From: Symsagittifera roscoffensis
Lineage: Eukaryota; Xenacoelomorpha; Acoela; Convolutidae
Length of the DNA: 64,000 nucleotides
Direction: 5' to 3'
Assembly: GCF_963678635.1 (NCBI RefSeq)
Contig: NC_087067.1
Coordinates: forward strand, 808,001-872,000
In this document: positions 1 to 13,466 of the stretch, piece after piece
How positions within the stretch are numbered: position 1 is the first letter of the stretch
Layout: every line of letters begins with the position of its first letter
Translations under genes and position numbers: made by a program
The notes under the pieces: model-generated
What the model saw: only the letters and a program-made list of their open reading frames with translations
Databases searched by the model: none
What the model was told of the DNA's origin: nothing

Positions 1-2525
1 TGGGAGACGTTCCCTCAAAGTCCGATCCCGCTACGATGACCACCCTCGCTGCGGCTGGGTCCGCCCTGTCATAAACAGCTAAGGTCTTGACCAGCTGCGT
101 ATTCCCGCAGGGTTTCCCGTATCTGGGATCGTTGGCCAATTTCGTGCCTTCATACGCGGCGTCTGGTAATTCCATCTCCCTCGGATCCATCAGCTTGTCC
201 ACCACCCTCAACTGTGCTGGAGTGGCCAACCTAATCCTGGCAATGCTAGTTTGGTGTTTGGGAGGCTCCACTACGAATCTCGGACTCCCTAATGACTTGA
301 GAGGTCTATAGTTAATGGTTCCCATTACCGATTTTGTGGGACTCCCAGTCAGATCCGCCGTCTCTGCTATTTTGCTCTCGAGAAGTGTGTCTCGTGAGCC
401 TTCAGCCAGTCCACACACTGGAGTCTGCCCAAGTCTTCGTGCGACACCTGCTCAAGACCCAAAGCTTTCGCTAACTCTAGCCTGCACTCGAGGTCCTCCA
501 GGTCCAGCTCCTTGACCTTCTCCTCATATTTCAACCTGTTGGTCTCCACTTGTTTCTCCGGCTTCTTCTTCTCCGCCACCACCACCGAGGATATTATCGA
601 TCCCTGGGGCGTTGATGACGTTGCCTCATCAGCCTCCATGGGCGCAGCGCCCGGAAACTTGATTCGGCTATCCCTCGAACTGTCTCTAGGATCAGCCATC
701 GCCCCCAAGCGGCTGGACAAAGCTCTCGAGTTGAAGAAAGGTGGATTTGGGGTGGTCTGAACGTCACCTGTGCCGTCTCTAGTAACTCTGTCTCCAACGC
801 GTTTATGTGCCTTTGGAAGACGTCATTCAACCACTCCACCCCTCTGGGCCTATCAAAATGAATCCCATCCGCAGATGCGTCGTCAGGGAAAGCAGATAGC
901 TCCATTTGCTCGGCCACGTCCAACAGCCCAACGGGGAGGACGCTTCTTTTGTGAATCAGCCTGATTATTTCATTCAGGTTCCGCACCTTTGTGTTCATCT
1001 CCATTGCATGTTGATCCGCTTTCATGTTGTAAGGGACGGTGCACACCGTAAGAATGGCAGGATCCATTTGAATTCGCAATTCCTCGAGAATGCAGCTCAT
1101 CTTGTCGTGCAGCCTCATCACCTTCCTTGCTTCCCCCCTAGACACGTCATTCGTCCCGATCATCAGTGTCACCGTATATACTCTTGCCATACCTAGCATC
1201 TCAAGTGTCGCCAACATCTGCGGCGTCGCGGCTCCAGCGAAGCTCAAGATTCCCGTTTGCCAATGGGACTGGATCCGGGTCAATACCCGCAGCAAGCTGT
1301 CCCCTATGATCAAGTGGACCGCTCCATCGGGCACACGTGGCTGCGTGAAGTATTCCACCCAAGCCGCGTTATGGAAGCAGTCTCTCCTGTCCATCTGCGC
1401 CGTGCTCCAGTCCATCCGATTGTGCCTATGGTATCTACCTTCCGTATTCTTTTTATAACTCGAGATTACCACACTCCTGATAGGTTGTTCCCCCCACGTC
1501 GATGGCATGTCCACTCTTGCTGGACTCTCGCGATTCCTTAGTTGTAGCCGCTCGTGCAATTCTTTCAGTCACGACGAGCTACCACTCACCTGACTACTAC
1601 CCGGGGTCGAACTTGGCGTATATCCAGGCAGCGCAACGTCCATCAACGGGCGTATTGCTTGTGTCTCTAGACCACGCAGGGAGGACGCTGATTCAGACGG
1701 TATCCACACCTCCAGCCCTTCGTTCATATGTTTTTGAGCAGCACGATCGAGGTTGAATCGTCCCTTCGACCTAGGAGCCTCATCCACCTCCATGCGTGAC
1801 TCTGGCCTTGAGCCGGTCACCACCCGCTCTTTGGGCCTAGCCCCCTTCTGCATGTCGAGCTCACGCTGTCGTTGTTGAATCCTTTCAAGCTCTGACTTCA
1901 GCTGCTCGCAATTGGCGGCATTCTCCCGCACCCTTTCTGCCTGTAGCTGTTCAGCTCTCATCATGTCCAGTTCCCTCCGCGCTTGATCCCTCTCAACTTT
2001 TGCCTGGTCTCTTTCGAGCACCGCTTGATCCCGGTCGAGGTTCGCCTTGTTTCTCTCCCGCTGAGTCCTCTCAAGCTCTCTCTTCATGATGCTGACGTCT
2101 GGATATGCTTCCCCCGTCTGCTGTGCTCGAGACATCAATGGTGTCTTGCTCGTGCTCTGGCCCGTGGATCTGGCTGATGGTCTGGCCGGTAGTGGGAATT
2201 CCCCTGTTCCATACTCAGTGTTATTACTCAAGCCAGGGTTCCTTGCAAAATCGAACCCCCTTATTGCTCCATCCACGTTCCAAAACAGCCACCTGGTTTG
2301 CTCTTGATTAGATATCCCATCGGTGGTGTAGCCCACCATCAAAACTGCTTCTGTCGCAGATTCCCGACACTCGCCCTCATCCTCCAACTGGAGGATGGCG
2401 TTCAACATCACTGCCATTCTCTCATCCACTTGAGTATAATCCAGGTCCCTCAGACGTCTGTATAATTCGTCAAGTGTGGGTTTTTTCAAAGCCGTTGGCA
2501 TGGATTTCCAGAATCGATCTGCCAT
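1..2525 (-). pseudogene. Element A ORF2 (5' part): N-terminal domain, coiled coil, SGNH hydrolase; broken, runs off window
   Basis: Start is the ATG at 2525-2523 (MADRFWK), the same start as in element B. Residues after the N-terminal ~110 aa form a charged coiled coil with ERDQA/DRDQA repeats. A nonsense TGA lies at 1569-1571; the frame continues to an SGNH hydrolase domain with IIGDSLL (block I), FAGAAT (block II), IGTNDVSRG (block III) and DGIHFD (block V), so Ser, Gly, Asn and Asp-His are all present. A net -1 frameshift near 740 moves the frame to 720-367, and another break at about 367 precedes the fragment 366-1. That fragment corresponds to the start of the second SGNH-like domain of element B (VVIVAGSDF). 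No signal peptide or membrane segment is visible. The remainder of the gene lies outside the window. Confidence 0.8.
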
Positions 2526-2540
2526 TTCCGTAATTTTCAA

Positions 2541-2988
2541 ATGATCTTGAGTATTGAGTTCTACCTGAGCAACTTGAGTACTACCTGAGCAACTTGAGTA
2601 TTACCTGAGCAACTTGAGTATTACTTCTTGAGGTGTCGTTCAACTTGTGTTCTCTTTCTTCAATTGAATACAGTTGAGTAGTCAATTTGACTTTACCAAA
2701 TCAATCTGAAAATAACACTCCATTTTTAGACTAGCAGGTGGTGTTCCTAACCTAGAAAACCCCCTTTACTATTATAGTTAAAACCCTTTCCTTTCCGTCC
2801 TATTTAAAATAGTTCAATTGGAATTTTTCTAAAAACATGCAGATTCATTTTATGTTTTAGCACCATCAATCATTTAAAATATTAATGGTCATGCCAATCA
2901 CCTCTAAAATTCTCTACCTGTTTTGTACCCCCACACCTAACTCGAGATTCTTCCCTCATGCCCCACTCAAGGCCCCCGCGTACCCGAC
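2541..2988 (-). promoter_or_regulatory. Element A spacer between gag-pol and ORF2: 21-bp repeats and splice-acceptor-like site
   Basis: This 448 bp has no gene. At about 2555-2640 there are three to four tandem copies of a 21-bp unit containing CCTGAGCAACTTGAGTA, just upstream of ORF2. At 2706-2712 the minus strand reads TTTTCAG in the context GTTATTTTCAGATTGATTTG, which is conserved at the same place in element B. Nematode 3' splice sites have this consensus, so ORF2 may be expressed from a spliced (cis or trans) mRNA. That is inference. Confidence 0.55.
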
Positions 2989-4656
2989 TCAGGCGATGCT
3001 CAAGTAGTATTTCTTGTGAAGATGCACCATTATCTCAGTTTCTGCGAAGACCACGTGTAGGATAGCGTACAATTCCCTCGGGCTCAATTTCCTCCTGTTC
3101 GGGTCATACACCGGCATTGAGACCTCCGTTATCCCTCTTTCAATCATGAAGTCTCGTAGTCTCGTTAGTGCCAACATCACGTGTTCAGGATCGATCGTGT
3201 TTCTGTCATTGACCCTCGTCACTAGGAAGCACAGATATTGCCCGGGACTTGTGCTACTGATGGTGGAAGCGCGGCCATTCCTCCCAGTCCCGGTCTCTGT
3301 CTAAACAGAAACTCCACGTTCTGGTATTCTCTCTTGAAGTCTGCTTCCAGTCTTGATTTGAAACTCATGTCCGCCGTGATACAGATTGCGCTAGTCCTGT
3401 CTGACAGAATGAAGTCACTATCCGTTATCAGGATATTCTCTGAGTATTCGTTTGGTATTTCAAACTTCGTTTTGAAATTCCGTCCTATGGTAGGCTCGGC
3501 CTCTTCACCTTCCATTTCCAGTCCGCACTTTTCTCTCACTTCTCTGAGTTTCTTTATCATCAAATTTTTGGTGTGGGTAAGTCCTACCCCCACTCCCCGG
3601 GCAAAAATATTTATCGACGTCCCCGTCGATGATGCTGGGTCTGAATTATCCGGCGGAATGTCGAGCGGGCTGTCTGTTGCCGTCCAGCCGAAAAGAGGAT
3701 CCTCCGTTTTCATGTACTTCCCCGCTGATATGTCAACTTGCTGTATGCTCTGTCCTTCCTCGCTTTCGTCCTTGACATCACGTATCCATTCTAATATCCT
3801 CCGGTTCGTATTTTCCCTCCTCTCTATCTCGCTCTGTTCTAAATCCGTCTCCCGCTCCGGCGTCGAGTGGTCTTCCTCTGGATAGTGTTCATTATCATTG
3901 ATGATCTGCCATTCACCATCTGCCGCCAGCTCGCCCACACTTGTTAGTTCTCTGCTTAGGTCATCGGGCTTTATCTTGTCGATCAGGAAATCATCTCCGT
4001 ACCTGTTGTACCTCATGCCTGTGCGTTTGCGATTGCCACTCCTTGTCCCCGCTGCTATTGACAAGTATTGTTCAGTCCACTTCGGCACCTCACCTTGATC
4101 CGGATCGTTCCAATCCTCCTCCACAAAAGATTCCGCTTCAGAGTCCGCGTCTATTTTTTCGTTGTCATCCAAAGTCAAGTTTTCATTGCCATCATTTTTA
4201 TCTCTGGTGCCTTTCTCGTTCACTTCAAATGCTGGTTCCACCAGTTGGTACTCTAGTCCCTCCATGTCTTTTGGTACACACCAGTCCTCTGGGGATGGGA
4301 TATGAGCCTTCAGGTTCTCATAATGTGCCGCTCGCCCAGAACTCAAGCGGTAGAACCGTCCTTGTTGATGTACTTCAGTTATCATGAATGGTCCTCTCCA
4401 TTTCTTGAGTAGTTTCTTCGTCCCCTTGGGCGGTATCACATTCTGAAAAACCCATACATACTGGCCCACTTCATATGGTTTCGCCTGTAATATTTTTTCA
4501 TCATATTTCTTGCGCTGTCTCATTTGTGCCTGCGCAGTGTTTCTCCTGCACAGCTCGTTAATTTTCTGCTGTCTCCTGATCGCCTCTTTCACGTAAGCTT
4601 GAGTTGACGTCCTCTTTCCTTCATACTCCGGGTAAAAGAACGTCAGGGGCATCGCT
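2989..4656 (-). pseudogene. Element A gag-pol, part 4: integrase C-terminal GPF/Y module and macro-like domain
   Basis: Last part of A gag-pol. It opens with the integrase C-terminal region (KWRGPFMITEVHQ, a GPF/Y module), an acidic linker with the conserved YNRYGDDFLIDKI, then a C-terminal domain that resembles OARD1/Poa1p-type macro domains (DFILSDRTSAICITADMSF; later LCFLVTR, EVSMPVYDPN, VVFAETEI). The glycine-rich phosphate loop of active macro domains is not kept. A single-base loss at about 3235-3240 shifts the frame, so the domain is split between 4652-3222 and 3222-2989. Upstream, a 4-nt expansion of a GA run at 4655-4670 separates it from the integrase core. Protein ends at the TGA near 2989. 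Confidence 0.8.
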
Positions 4657-5832
4657 CTCTCTCTCTTTGCCTGTCAACATCATGAATGGGCTGATTCCCG
4701 TCGTTGAGTGTTGAGTACTGTTGTATGCCCCTACGACTTGAGGCAGATACTTATCCCAGTCCGTCATGTATCTAGAGCAGTATACCCTTAGCATGTTCAC
4801 CAACGTTCTGTTCTGTCTCTCTACCAGTCCGTTGGTCTGAGGGTGGTAGGTACTTGAGTGTGCTTGAGCTATGTGTGACCTCTTCATTAATTCCATAGTC
4901 AAGTCCCCCACAAAGGCTTTGCCGTTGTCTGACTGAAAAGTCATTGGAAAACCATACCTTGATATCCAATGGGTTATCAAGTGGTCACAAGTCTCCTCTG
5001 CCGAAGCTGTTTGACACGGCACCGCCTCTGCCAGCTTTGTGAAGTGATCAATTATAACCAGTATCTGGTTATACCCTGAGTCCGTCATACAGATCTTTTG
5101 ATGGTCTATTTGCACCACTTCGTTAAATTCCGAGCTTTCCACCGACTTGAGTGGTAATTTCATCTTCCTAGGGTCTTTCACTTGCAAACATGCCAGGCAT
5201 GCATTCACCCACCTCTCACAGGCTTTCCTCAATCCTGGCCAATCGAACCTGTGAAGTATTCTTTGTTGCACTTTGTCTATCCCCTGGTGCCCCATTTGAT
5301 CATGTGATCTGAACAGCACCTCTGTCTGATATAAATGTGGTAGTATGATGAGGTTGTGCTTGTGTAATATCTTGTCTTCTTCTTTTCTCTTGCATGCTAC
5401 AACCCCATCAGCCGTGTGATAAAGTAACTCTTTCCTCTCTTTGTAGAACTGGCTCAGGATCTTGTAGCTGTCTTCTTCAGAAAGTTCCCCTTTCTCCTTA
5501 GACCCCGTTCGGATCCATTTGGAGAGATTGCTTGTCATCTTGTCATTCTTCTGGGCTCTTACCAGGTCCGATAGCCTGTATCTCGCTCTGACATGTTCCT
5601 TCAGCGCCATGATCTGCCCATTCATCTCCCCAGGGTTGTGGACGTCGTCATTCAGCTTCACGCATACTATCCTTCTCACCACCTTCATGTCGTCTTCCGC
5701 CACCAGATTTGTTCTCACATTCGAATTGCATGATAGCTCCCTGAATGGCTTCCTCGAAACTGCAATCCTTTCAAGTTCTTCACCACCTCGTATCTCCTGC
5801 ATGTCCAAGTTGAAGGTTCCTGAGGACGGATC
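4657..5832 (-). pseudogene. Element A gag-pol, part 3: integrase core
   Basis: Frame open from just after the TAA at about 5833 to 4621. It has an HHCC zinc finger (HDQMGHQG ... ACLACLQVKD), the first catalytic Asp in VQIDHQKICM, the second in FQSDNGKAFVG, and the Glu in HPQTNGLVERQNRTL, so the DDE triad is complete. The order RNase H then integrase is that of Ty3/gypsy elements. It is cut off from upstream pol by a nonsense codon and from its C-terminal module by a GA-repeat expansion. Confidence 0.85.
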
Positions 5833-7135
5833 TGTTTATAGTTCCCTGTCGTGGTGTCTAATCTTTTCTTCTGCCAATATCATGCAGAGACTATCTTGAT
5901 TGTCACTGCTCGCCTCCGAATCCACATCACACATTTCACACTCCCCGGACAAATTTTCTCCTTCAGTGTTTTCTTCTTCTGTGGACGTGGACCGCTCCCC
6001 AGACTCTTGACCTGGTCCCAGGTATTCAGCTTCTTCCTTGAATTCCACTCTCTTTCTCCTGACTCTAGTCTGCTCAAGTAATTCAGCTGGGATCTTTTCA
6101 ACCAGTGACTGCACCACTTCCTTCCCATCTAGATTAGTCACCTGCGAGGTGTTTCTATCACTAGCTGTTCCGTTCTTCCGCAGTATTGTGACCTCAGGTT
6201 CCTCTCTACAGTTTTCTTGACTCACGGGCTTATCATCTGCTAGTCTCTCGAGTAACCCCTTTAAGTCCTCGTCTATTTGTGCTTCCCCCGTTTCTACTTG
6301 GTTGAGATCGTAGCCTTTTGCTTTGAGCGTCTCCCTCACGATCTTTGACTTAAGCATTATTCCTATAGGCATCCCTCGGTTCTTTCTTAAGATTGTTTTC
6401 TTCGTGGTTTCCTTTGGTAACTCGGGGTGATCTTCTATCGGTTTGCCTGATTTGTCCAACCATCTTGTGAGAGGAAGACTGTCATACGTTTCCTTGTCCA
6501 TGAAGGAGAAGCCATCTTTGATTTCAGGTCTATCTGCTTCCCTCTGTTCTTGTCTCTCGTAGAACTCCGTCTTCTTGCTCAAGCTGTCAGCATTTTGATG
6601 CTTATCTCGTGTTCTGTGCTCAATTATCATATTGTATCCGTCCAGGCGAACTATCCACCTCCCAATGTAACTTTGGTCCATTGAGTACGTTTTCAGCCAG
6701 CTTAATGCCCGGTTGTCGACTCGCAACTTGAATGGCAAACTTGCCCTATATTTCTCGACAAAGGTAACCACCGCGAACATCTCTGCTTTCGGTGCTCCGT
6801 ACTTCATTTCCGTGTCACTTAGGACTTTGCTCCCGTACGCTATCGGTCTCAAGACTGTCTTCCCGTTCCACTCTTGTTCTTGGTGGAGGATTCCAGATAT
6901 CGCTACTACCGACGCGTCCGTATCCAGTACGTACATCCCCTTCTCTGTTGGCATCCCTAGTACTGGTGCCTCGCACAACTCTTTCTTTATTCTCTGAAAT
7001 GACTCTTCTGCTGCGTTATTCCACGTGAACTTCTTGCCCTTGTGCCTCATTAACTGTTGCATCGGATAAACCTTGTCTGCGTAGCCTTTGACAAATTCCC
7101 TATAGTAGTTTGCAAAACCCAGAAGCTCATCAATT
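5833..7135 (-). pseudogene. Element A gag-pol, part 2: RT thumb/connection, RNase H and spacer
   Basis: Continues from RT after a one-base loss near 7130 (LLGFANYYREF). RNase H has LDTDASVVAISG, the acidic KAEMFAV and VDNRALSWL, and ends with HQNADSLSK. A 9-nt loss in KYRASLPFKL removes part of a short loop compared with element C. The following ~330-residue spacer before integrase is acidic, poorly conserved and contains an LSGE coded by the polypurine-like core at 5941-5950. A nonsense TAA ends it at about 5836-5833. Confidence 0.85.
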
Positions 7136-10100
7136 GGTGTTCCGTTTTCGGCGATTTCCAAGTTAGGACTGCCTCTACTGCGTCTGGGTCAGGTCTGATG
7201 CCGTGTTTGTCCACCATCCTCCCCAAGTATTTTATCGAGTCCTTGAGTATCTCACACTTTGATGGTTTGCACTTCAGCCCCGACCTCTTCATACACGCAA
7301 ATACTTCGTCAAGTCTTTCAATGTGGTCCACTAGTGTGGGTGTCGCTATTACCACGTCATCCACATAGCACATTACCAGATTGCCATACTTCTTCGTCAC
7401 GCCTATCAGCGCGTGTGCCATCAACCGCTGAAACGTGGCTGTGGCATTGCAAAGTCCAAACGGCATCCGTTTCCATTGAAACAGACCCAACTCGCAGGCA
7501 AACCCTGTCTTGTCCCTGTCCTGCTTCCTGAGTGGTACATGCCAAAAAGCCGAGCCTAAATCAAGAGTCGTAAAAAATTTTTCATCACCTAACTTCGAGA
7601 GGCTCTCATCAATCCTAGGTATGGGATAGGCATCCTTCACCGTGACGGAGTTCAGGTATCGAAAGTCACAACAAAACCTCAACTGGTCGCCTTTCTTTTT
7701 GGCCATCACTACTCCACACGCCCACGGTGATTTGGATGGTTCTATTATGTCATACTCTAGTAGCGTTTCAATCTCCTTTCTACACGCATCCGATTTGTGT
7801 GGGGTCATGCGCCTCGCCCCCTCCCTGTGCGGTATTGCGTTTTCCTCAAGTTCTATTTCATGCTCAACGAAATTGCAGCACCCGATGTCTGCCTTATGTC
7901 TTGAAAAAACTTCTTCGTTCCGCTCTAGTACGTCCTTGATGGCTTCGAGCTGTTCGTCCGTGAACTTGCCCCTTAAGTGTTCAATATCCGGTAGGACCGG
8001 TTTATCACCCTGTATTTCGTCTAATGTGGGCCGTTCCGGGAAATTCGAACAGCTCGATAGTCCATCGTCCGTCTCTGACTTAAGTGACTTCACAAGACCT
8101 GATGAATCTTTTATTTTATTCAATCGTCTCAAGATACAAATTTTGTCCCTATGGTTGGGACAATCAACCACTTCATTTTGTTTATGGTTTTCAGTCATTT
8201 CATATCGAGTTTTAACAGGTAAAGCATATCCCAGTTTCCTCCCTCTCTGTATGGTGATTGGCATGTCAAGAGTATTCAACAAGACACTCACGCAGAGGCC
8301 GCTCTTCGTAATCGAGAAGGATCTTCCTAAAACAGCAGCACTTTGACTATTTGGGTTTGGGACTACACATACCTGCTTGTTGTCACTTAGTTCATTGTAG
8401 TTTTTCATTCGTAAGCGTACAATAGCCGCCTCGTTCGCCTTTAGCCTCACCCTCCTACTCAAGAATACCGGTGCTTTGGTTTCATTTGCCATTATTAAAT
8501 TTATCGGTTTGATTGCGTACCTCCTATCCGGGTTTCGTATCCTGAACATTGCGTTGTTTAGATCAATCGCTACATCAAAGTTCCTGATGAAGTCTCTGCC
8601 TAAAATAAATTGGTCAGACTCATCTAGGTTTTCCACCACAAGAAAGCTCATCCACAGGTTACGTTCCCCCAGATTGAGGGCTTTTATCGGCGTTCTGCCC
8701 AACACCCGCAGGGCCCCCTTGTTTGCAGCTGACAACCGTATTCTCGAATCTATCAAGTCATCTTTGTCGAAGCCCATTCGTTCCCAAGTTTCGATTGGTA
8801 TGACGCTCAAGACTGCTCCCGTATCGAGTAACCCACGTAACTGAGTCTTTTTGCCTTTTATGTCTAACACATGTCCTGTCACATCTGCCTCTGTCCCGAT
8901 GTGCATCGCATCTTCTTCAAGCATGGCGCAGTGTCCGATCGATCTCACTTTCAACTCTTCTCTCCCCACGTAGATTTGCCCAATTAAGTCTTCATCACAT
9001 GTTATCATTGTTTTGGTATAGATGTTGATTCCATCTATATTTAGCATCACTTCATGTGGACCATAAGCTTCTGTGAACCTGTTATCAACACGTACCGACT
9101 TGCTACCCCCTCTCGTGAGTAGTGCTCTCAACGCTCTAGAAGTCGTTTGTGGACTTATACAACTCAAGTAATCTGCGTACACATCAATGTGCATTATTGT
9201 CTGGTCACTTGGTTCGCTTAAGTTTCTCGTTACTTCGTGGTCGCCCACAGTGATTATTGACATTATTCTTACCCCAATCTTTGTTATGCCAAATGGCTTT
9301 CCTGTAACCATTTTTACCGTGTTGCAATTTCCATTTTTTGTCGACCCCTCAGCCGCTTCTGGTATTGTCTGTGAGCAACTTAATGCTTCGTTCATCTTCT
9401 GTCTTTGGATTTCTTGCTTCAGTCGTTGTTCTATTTCTTTCGCTGCTAGGTCTTGTTTCACTTTGTTGATGGCCTCCGCTGCCGCCTTCTCATAATCTAT
9501 TTCTTGTGCGTTCTTCGCCGTGGCCTCTACTGCACTATTACCTTGTGTTACAGCTTTCACTGTTTTCGTCGGTAGCTCCGCATTTGGTCTTTCTAGGTCT
9601 TTCGTCTCAAATTCACCTTGTCTGTTTCTTTGGTTCTGCACTGCTGCTAGCGCCAACTTGTGTTTTGGATGACTCTGGTTCTTGACCGCTTCCCAAAACA
9701 ACGGACAACCCATCCCGAAGTGCACTTCTTGGTTGCAGAAGAAGCATCTTGCACCTATTTTGATGATCAAGCCACTATAGAACTCGTGTTCTTCTATCTG
9801 GCTCCTATCTTCTTCATCGGGTGCATATCCCAAACTCTTCATGCCCTGTTTGTATGTCATGCAATCCGCCACATGATGATCCGCCGACCCGCAGTTAGCA
9901 CATGACCTGCGTTTGTCCATGTCATCTCTGGGCTTGTACCATGACGACCTCTGTGGCTGACTTCCCCCTTGTGTGTTTCTGTTGTCTGAGTACGAGTATT
10001 TCTTGCGTTTCATCAACATGTACTCTCTTGACTTCTGCCTCATCTCTTCTGGAGTTGTTGCACTGTCTTTCAACAATGTGTAGTACGTTGCTAACATCGT

Positions 10101-11789
10101 TCTCAAGTCATCACTCTTCACCCCATCAATGAACTTTGAGGCGATACTGAAGTTCCTTCGATTGGTGGATTCTTCCGGGTCACTCCTTCTTCTCAAGCTC
10201 TCAAGATCATCTAGGAGCCTGTCAATCGATTCATCGTCCCTTTGTCTCCTCTTTTCAAATCGCATCATCGCTTGATGACCCTTAATGCCTGAGCCGAATC
10301 TATTTAACAATATTTCAAAGATTTTGTCCGCTGTGTCGCGTTTTTCTTCTTTCTTCGCAACCACGCATTTCAATGCCGTGCCTTCCAGATTGCTCAGTAT
10401 CGCTGTGCATGCTTGCTTCTCCTCTTTCAAGTTGTCTTGTTCTAAGTGCAACCTCATGACTTCTACCCAAGTGTCAATGCACCCATCTGAATCATCTTTG
10501 AACTCCTTCGGTTTCTTGAAGGTTTTCCTGGATTTGTTGCCTCCTCTGTCACTCGAGTCGGTGTTCCTCGAGGCGAAGGCTTCTAGCGTCCTGTTCATCA
10601 TTTCCCAGGTGCTTGCCCAAGTCATGGCATCCGGTCCCACGTTTTTGTGAGTCGTGGAGTCCCCTGGACCATTAGTTGTGTTCACTGTTCCATTCTTTAT
10701 AATGGCCCTGGCCCCCACCGGTGCCGTAATAGCGGCCTCCCTGGTTGCTGGTAACGGTGTTGACTGTCGTTTGTTCCTTTGAGGCTTCACGAAGTCCACT
10801 CTATTACCTTGTGTCCTCTCTGCAGCTGGCCTGTCTTGTTGTGTTGAATTCCTAAGAATAGCGTCTAGCTTTGTCTGTATTGCACTTGAGCTCTCAGCCT
10901 GTTCCCTACTCATCGCATCCATTCTCGTTTCCAAACTCCCTAACTGGCAATTCACTGCGTCATATCGCTGCTTCATTTCCTGCATGTCCTTTCTGATGTT
11001 CTTCTCTCGCTCTTCATCAGCGGTTTCCACTTTGTCAGACATCTTCTGAAGCTTTTCCTCCGTCGCTCTCGCATGATGGAAATAGATGTCCAAGAACTCA
11101 TGTTTGTTGTGTCTCATTTCTTTCTTTATCACATTTCTATCCTCTTCGCTGTGCTTCAGTTTCTCATCTATCTGATCTAGTTTTGCCATCAAGTCGCTTA
11201 ACTCAAGAGTTGTCGTTCCAGGGTCCGTTGTTGTCCTGGAGTTGATCGTTGGTCCCGATTTTCTCTGACCCTCGCTCTGATCGGTCTCTGTCGTTCTCGT
11301 GGATATTGTTCCGAATGTTTTGCTTTTCTCAAACTTCGTCTCCTCCACTGCTGCGTCCTTCGATCTCATTCCGACCATCATTGCTAATCTTTCAGTAAAA
11401 GACGTTCTCTTTTGAGACTCATCCTTCACTGTTTCTTGCGTGTTGCCTGTTGTATCTTCCGCGTTGTCTATCGGTGAGAACTCTATGGGATTCGGGTTGG
11501 GTTCTTCCGCATGAGGCATTGGAGTTGACTCTGTCGTCTTTTTTCCTGCTTCATCCACACTTTGATCAGGTGTCTCTAGATCAATCTCGATGGTGGGTTC
11601 TACTCGTTCCTCTTCTATGCCCTCTTTTGCTTTGTTCTCCATGGTACTCCTCGTGCTGACCATACTAACTGAAAAGTTCTTCTTTGTTATCTTCGGACCC
11701 ATTGATGTTGTTTTACGTAGCGACGAGTTATACTTGGTCTTCGCTTCGGTAGATCTCTTCTCAGCTACCGGTACTCTGCTCCGCCTCAT
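7130..11789 (-). pseudogene. Element A gag-pol, part 1: gag, retropepsin, reverse transcriptase
   Basis: Single open frame of about 1550 residues starting at ATG 11789. Residues 1-330 are charged, with a coiled coil; about 425-600 is a capsid domain (DDSDGCIDTWVEVM ... FIDGVKSDDLRTML). CCHC knuckles start at C630 and about C682. Retropepsin has LLDTGAVLSVIP with D989 and ILGRDF. RT has CDFRYLNSVTVKDAYPIP, LDLGSAFW, MPFGLCNA and YVDD (Y1475). Gag and pol are in one frame here, unlike element C. A region before the protease (around residue 870) looks like a degenerate second protease lobe. The frame is lost at about 7130 by a one-base deletion in the RT C-terminal part. Confidence 0.9.
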
Positions 11790-12057
11790 TATTTACAATT
11801 GTTACTATTTACAGTATTACTACCTACAAAATTCTACTCTAAAGTTAAAACCTCTTTTAATATAAAAAAATTTTCCAAAAAGAAATCGACGATTTGCTGA
11901 AAACAACTTTTCTTAAGCTCCTGAAGATTTTATGTGTTAGGATAGGATAGGGAACATGATCTTACAATTGGTTACTTCAACCTGATTTAGTACTCGTTTT
12001 GTGCCCCCTTCCTATTATTCAGTGTTGTCCCAGTGCTTCTTGTTAGTATCCCCAGAC

Positions 12058-12416
12058 TAGTGTCCCAAGACCAATGTCCCAAGACCAACGTCCCAAGACT
12101 AACGTCCCAAGACCAATGGCCCAAGACCAACGACCCAAGACTATTGTCCCAAGGCCAATGTCCCAAGACTAACGTCCCAAGACCAATGGCCCAAGACCAA
12201 CGTCCCAAGACTATTGTCCTAAGACTAATGTCCCAAGACCAATGGCCCAAGACCAATGTCCCAAGACCACTGTCCCAAGACCAACGTCCCAAGACCAATG
12301 TCCCAAGACCAATGTCCCAAGACCAATGGCCCAAGACCAATGTCCCAAGACCAATGTCCCATGACTAACGTCCCAAGACTAACGTCCCAAGACTTCTTCG
12401 GTACTGTCCCAAGACT
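12058..12416 (-). repeat. 14-bp minisatellite in element A leader
   Basis: Roughly 24 tandem copies of a 14-bp unit, GTCTTGGGACRTTR on the element's sense strand, with alternate bases at a few positions (GACATTA, GACGTTG, GCCATTG). The same unit occurs in the leader of element B in a longer array. Confidence 0.9.
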
Positions 12417-13277
12417 CGTCACTGAGTGTCTGGTTATCGGATCTCTTCTTTTTCGTTGTAGGGACTATTGAACCACTGTACCTTTTACCACCACTTGAGC
12501 TCTGGTAAAAATTTTCCCAAAATCCCTGTCTTACTGGTCAAAACCGAAATACTGACCCCCCTGTATTTGAAACTCTTAATTCCCCGCAGGTATCTTGTGA
12601 TCACCTTTCGTGAAAATACCAACAACAAATTTTCACCAAAACATAAAATTTTAAACTGGAAAAAATTTCAAAAACAGATGGGTGAATTCTCCTGAAATTC
12701 AAGGTTGACTGATGTCAATCTCCGTCCGAAAAAATGTCTGGTACCCGATTGCCACGCGTTTTCCTCCCCCCTGCTAGCGATCTTATGGGGTATCACAAAA
12801 ACTGTCTATGTCCGTCCCCCCTACCGATCCGACCAGGGTACCTTCCTTAACCTGATTCTAATTTTGGATATCCGCTTCCTGTAACCAACGCGTGTAAATA
12901 TCTAATGTAACTAAGTCGACGATGCCGAGCAATTAGTTACTCTAATGTCCCCCCTTTTTACAATTTATAACCGCTAACCTCTAACCTAACCAGCCCCCCT
13001 TCTAACCTCCCCCCTCTTTAGCCCCCCTCTTAAGCCGAAAAATCCCTTAAGCGCCGGGTGCTAAACCTCTCGAGAGAAAACCGTACACCTGTTTCCAGGC
13101 CTACTTGTGCAAAAACTTCCTCAAAACAATGGGACACCGCTTATCCAATTTTACACTTATCTCCTATAATGTAATGTGGATTCTAACGATACCCGTTGCC
13201 CAACTTGAGAACACCCCTGTGCGTCCTCTTGTGGTGATCCTGTGCTGGTTGTCTCTGTTCTGCACTTGACAGCAGCA

Positions 13278-13466
13278 CACTTTCCCACTTGGCTGGTCAC
13301 CTCTTCCAGTCAAGTCTCCTAGTGGTTCGTTTCGATCCTTGTGAACCACTTTCCCACTCGACTGGTCACCCTTTCCAGTCAAGTCTCCCAGTGGTCCGGT
13401 TCGATACTTGTGAACCACTTTCCCACTCGACTGGTCACCTCTTCCAGTCAAGTCTCCTAGTGGTCC
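13278..13466 (-). repeat. 69-bp tandem repeat in element A leader (about 3 copies)
   Basis: Unit includes CCACTTTCCCACTCGACTGG and TCTTCCAGTCAAGTCTCCTA on the plus strand. Element B carries about two copies at 15459-15585. The unit length is a multiple of three, so the frame over it stays open, but no shared ATG precedes it in both elements. Confidence 0.85.

Noticed and set aside
12058-12416. CRISPR-like array
   Set aside because: Units are contiguous 14-mers without spacers, in a eukaryotic retrotransposon leader.
12033-12422. Open frames with 14-residue repeats on both strands
   Set aside because: They follow from a stop-free 14-bp minisatellite; 14 codons equal three units. The same occurs at 16445-17009.
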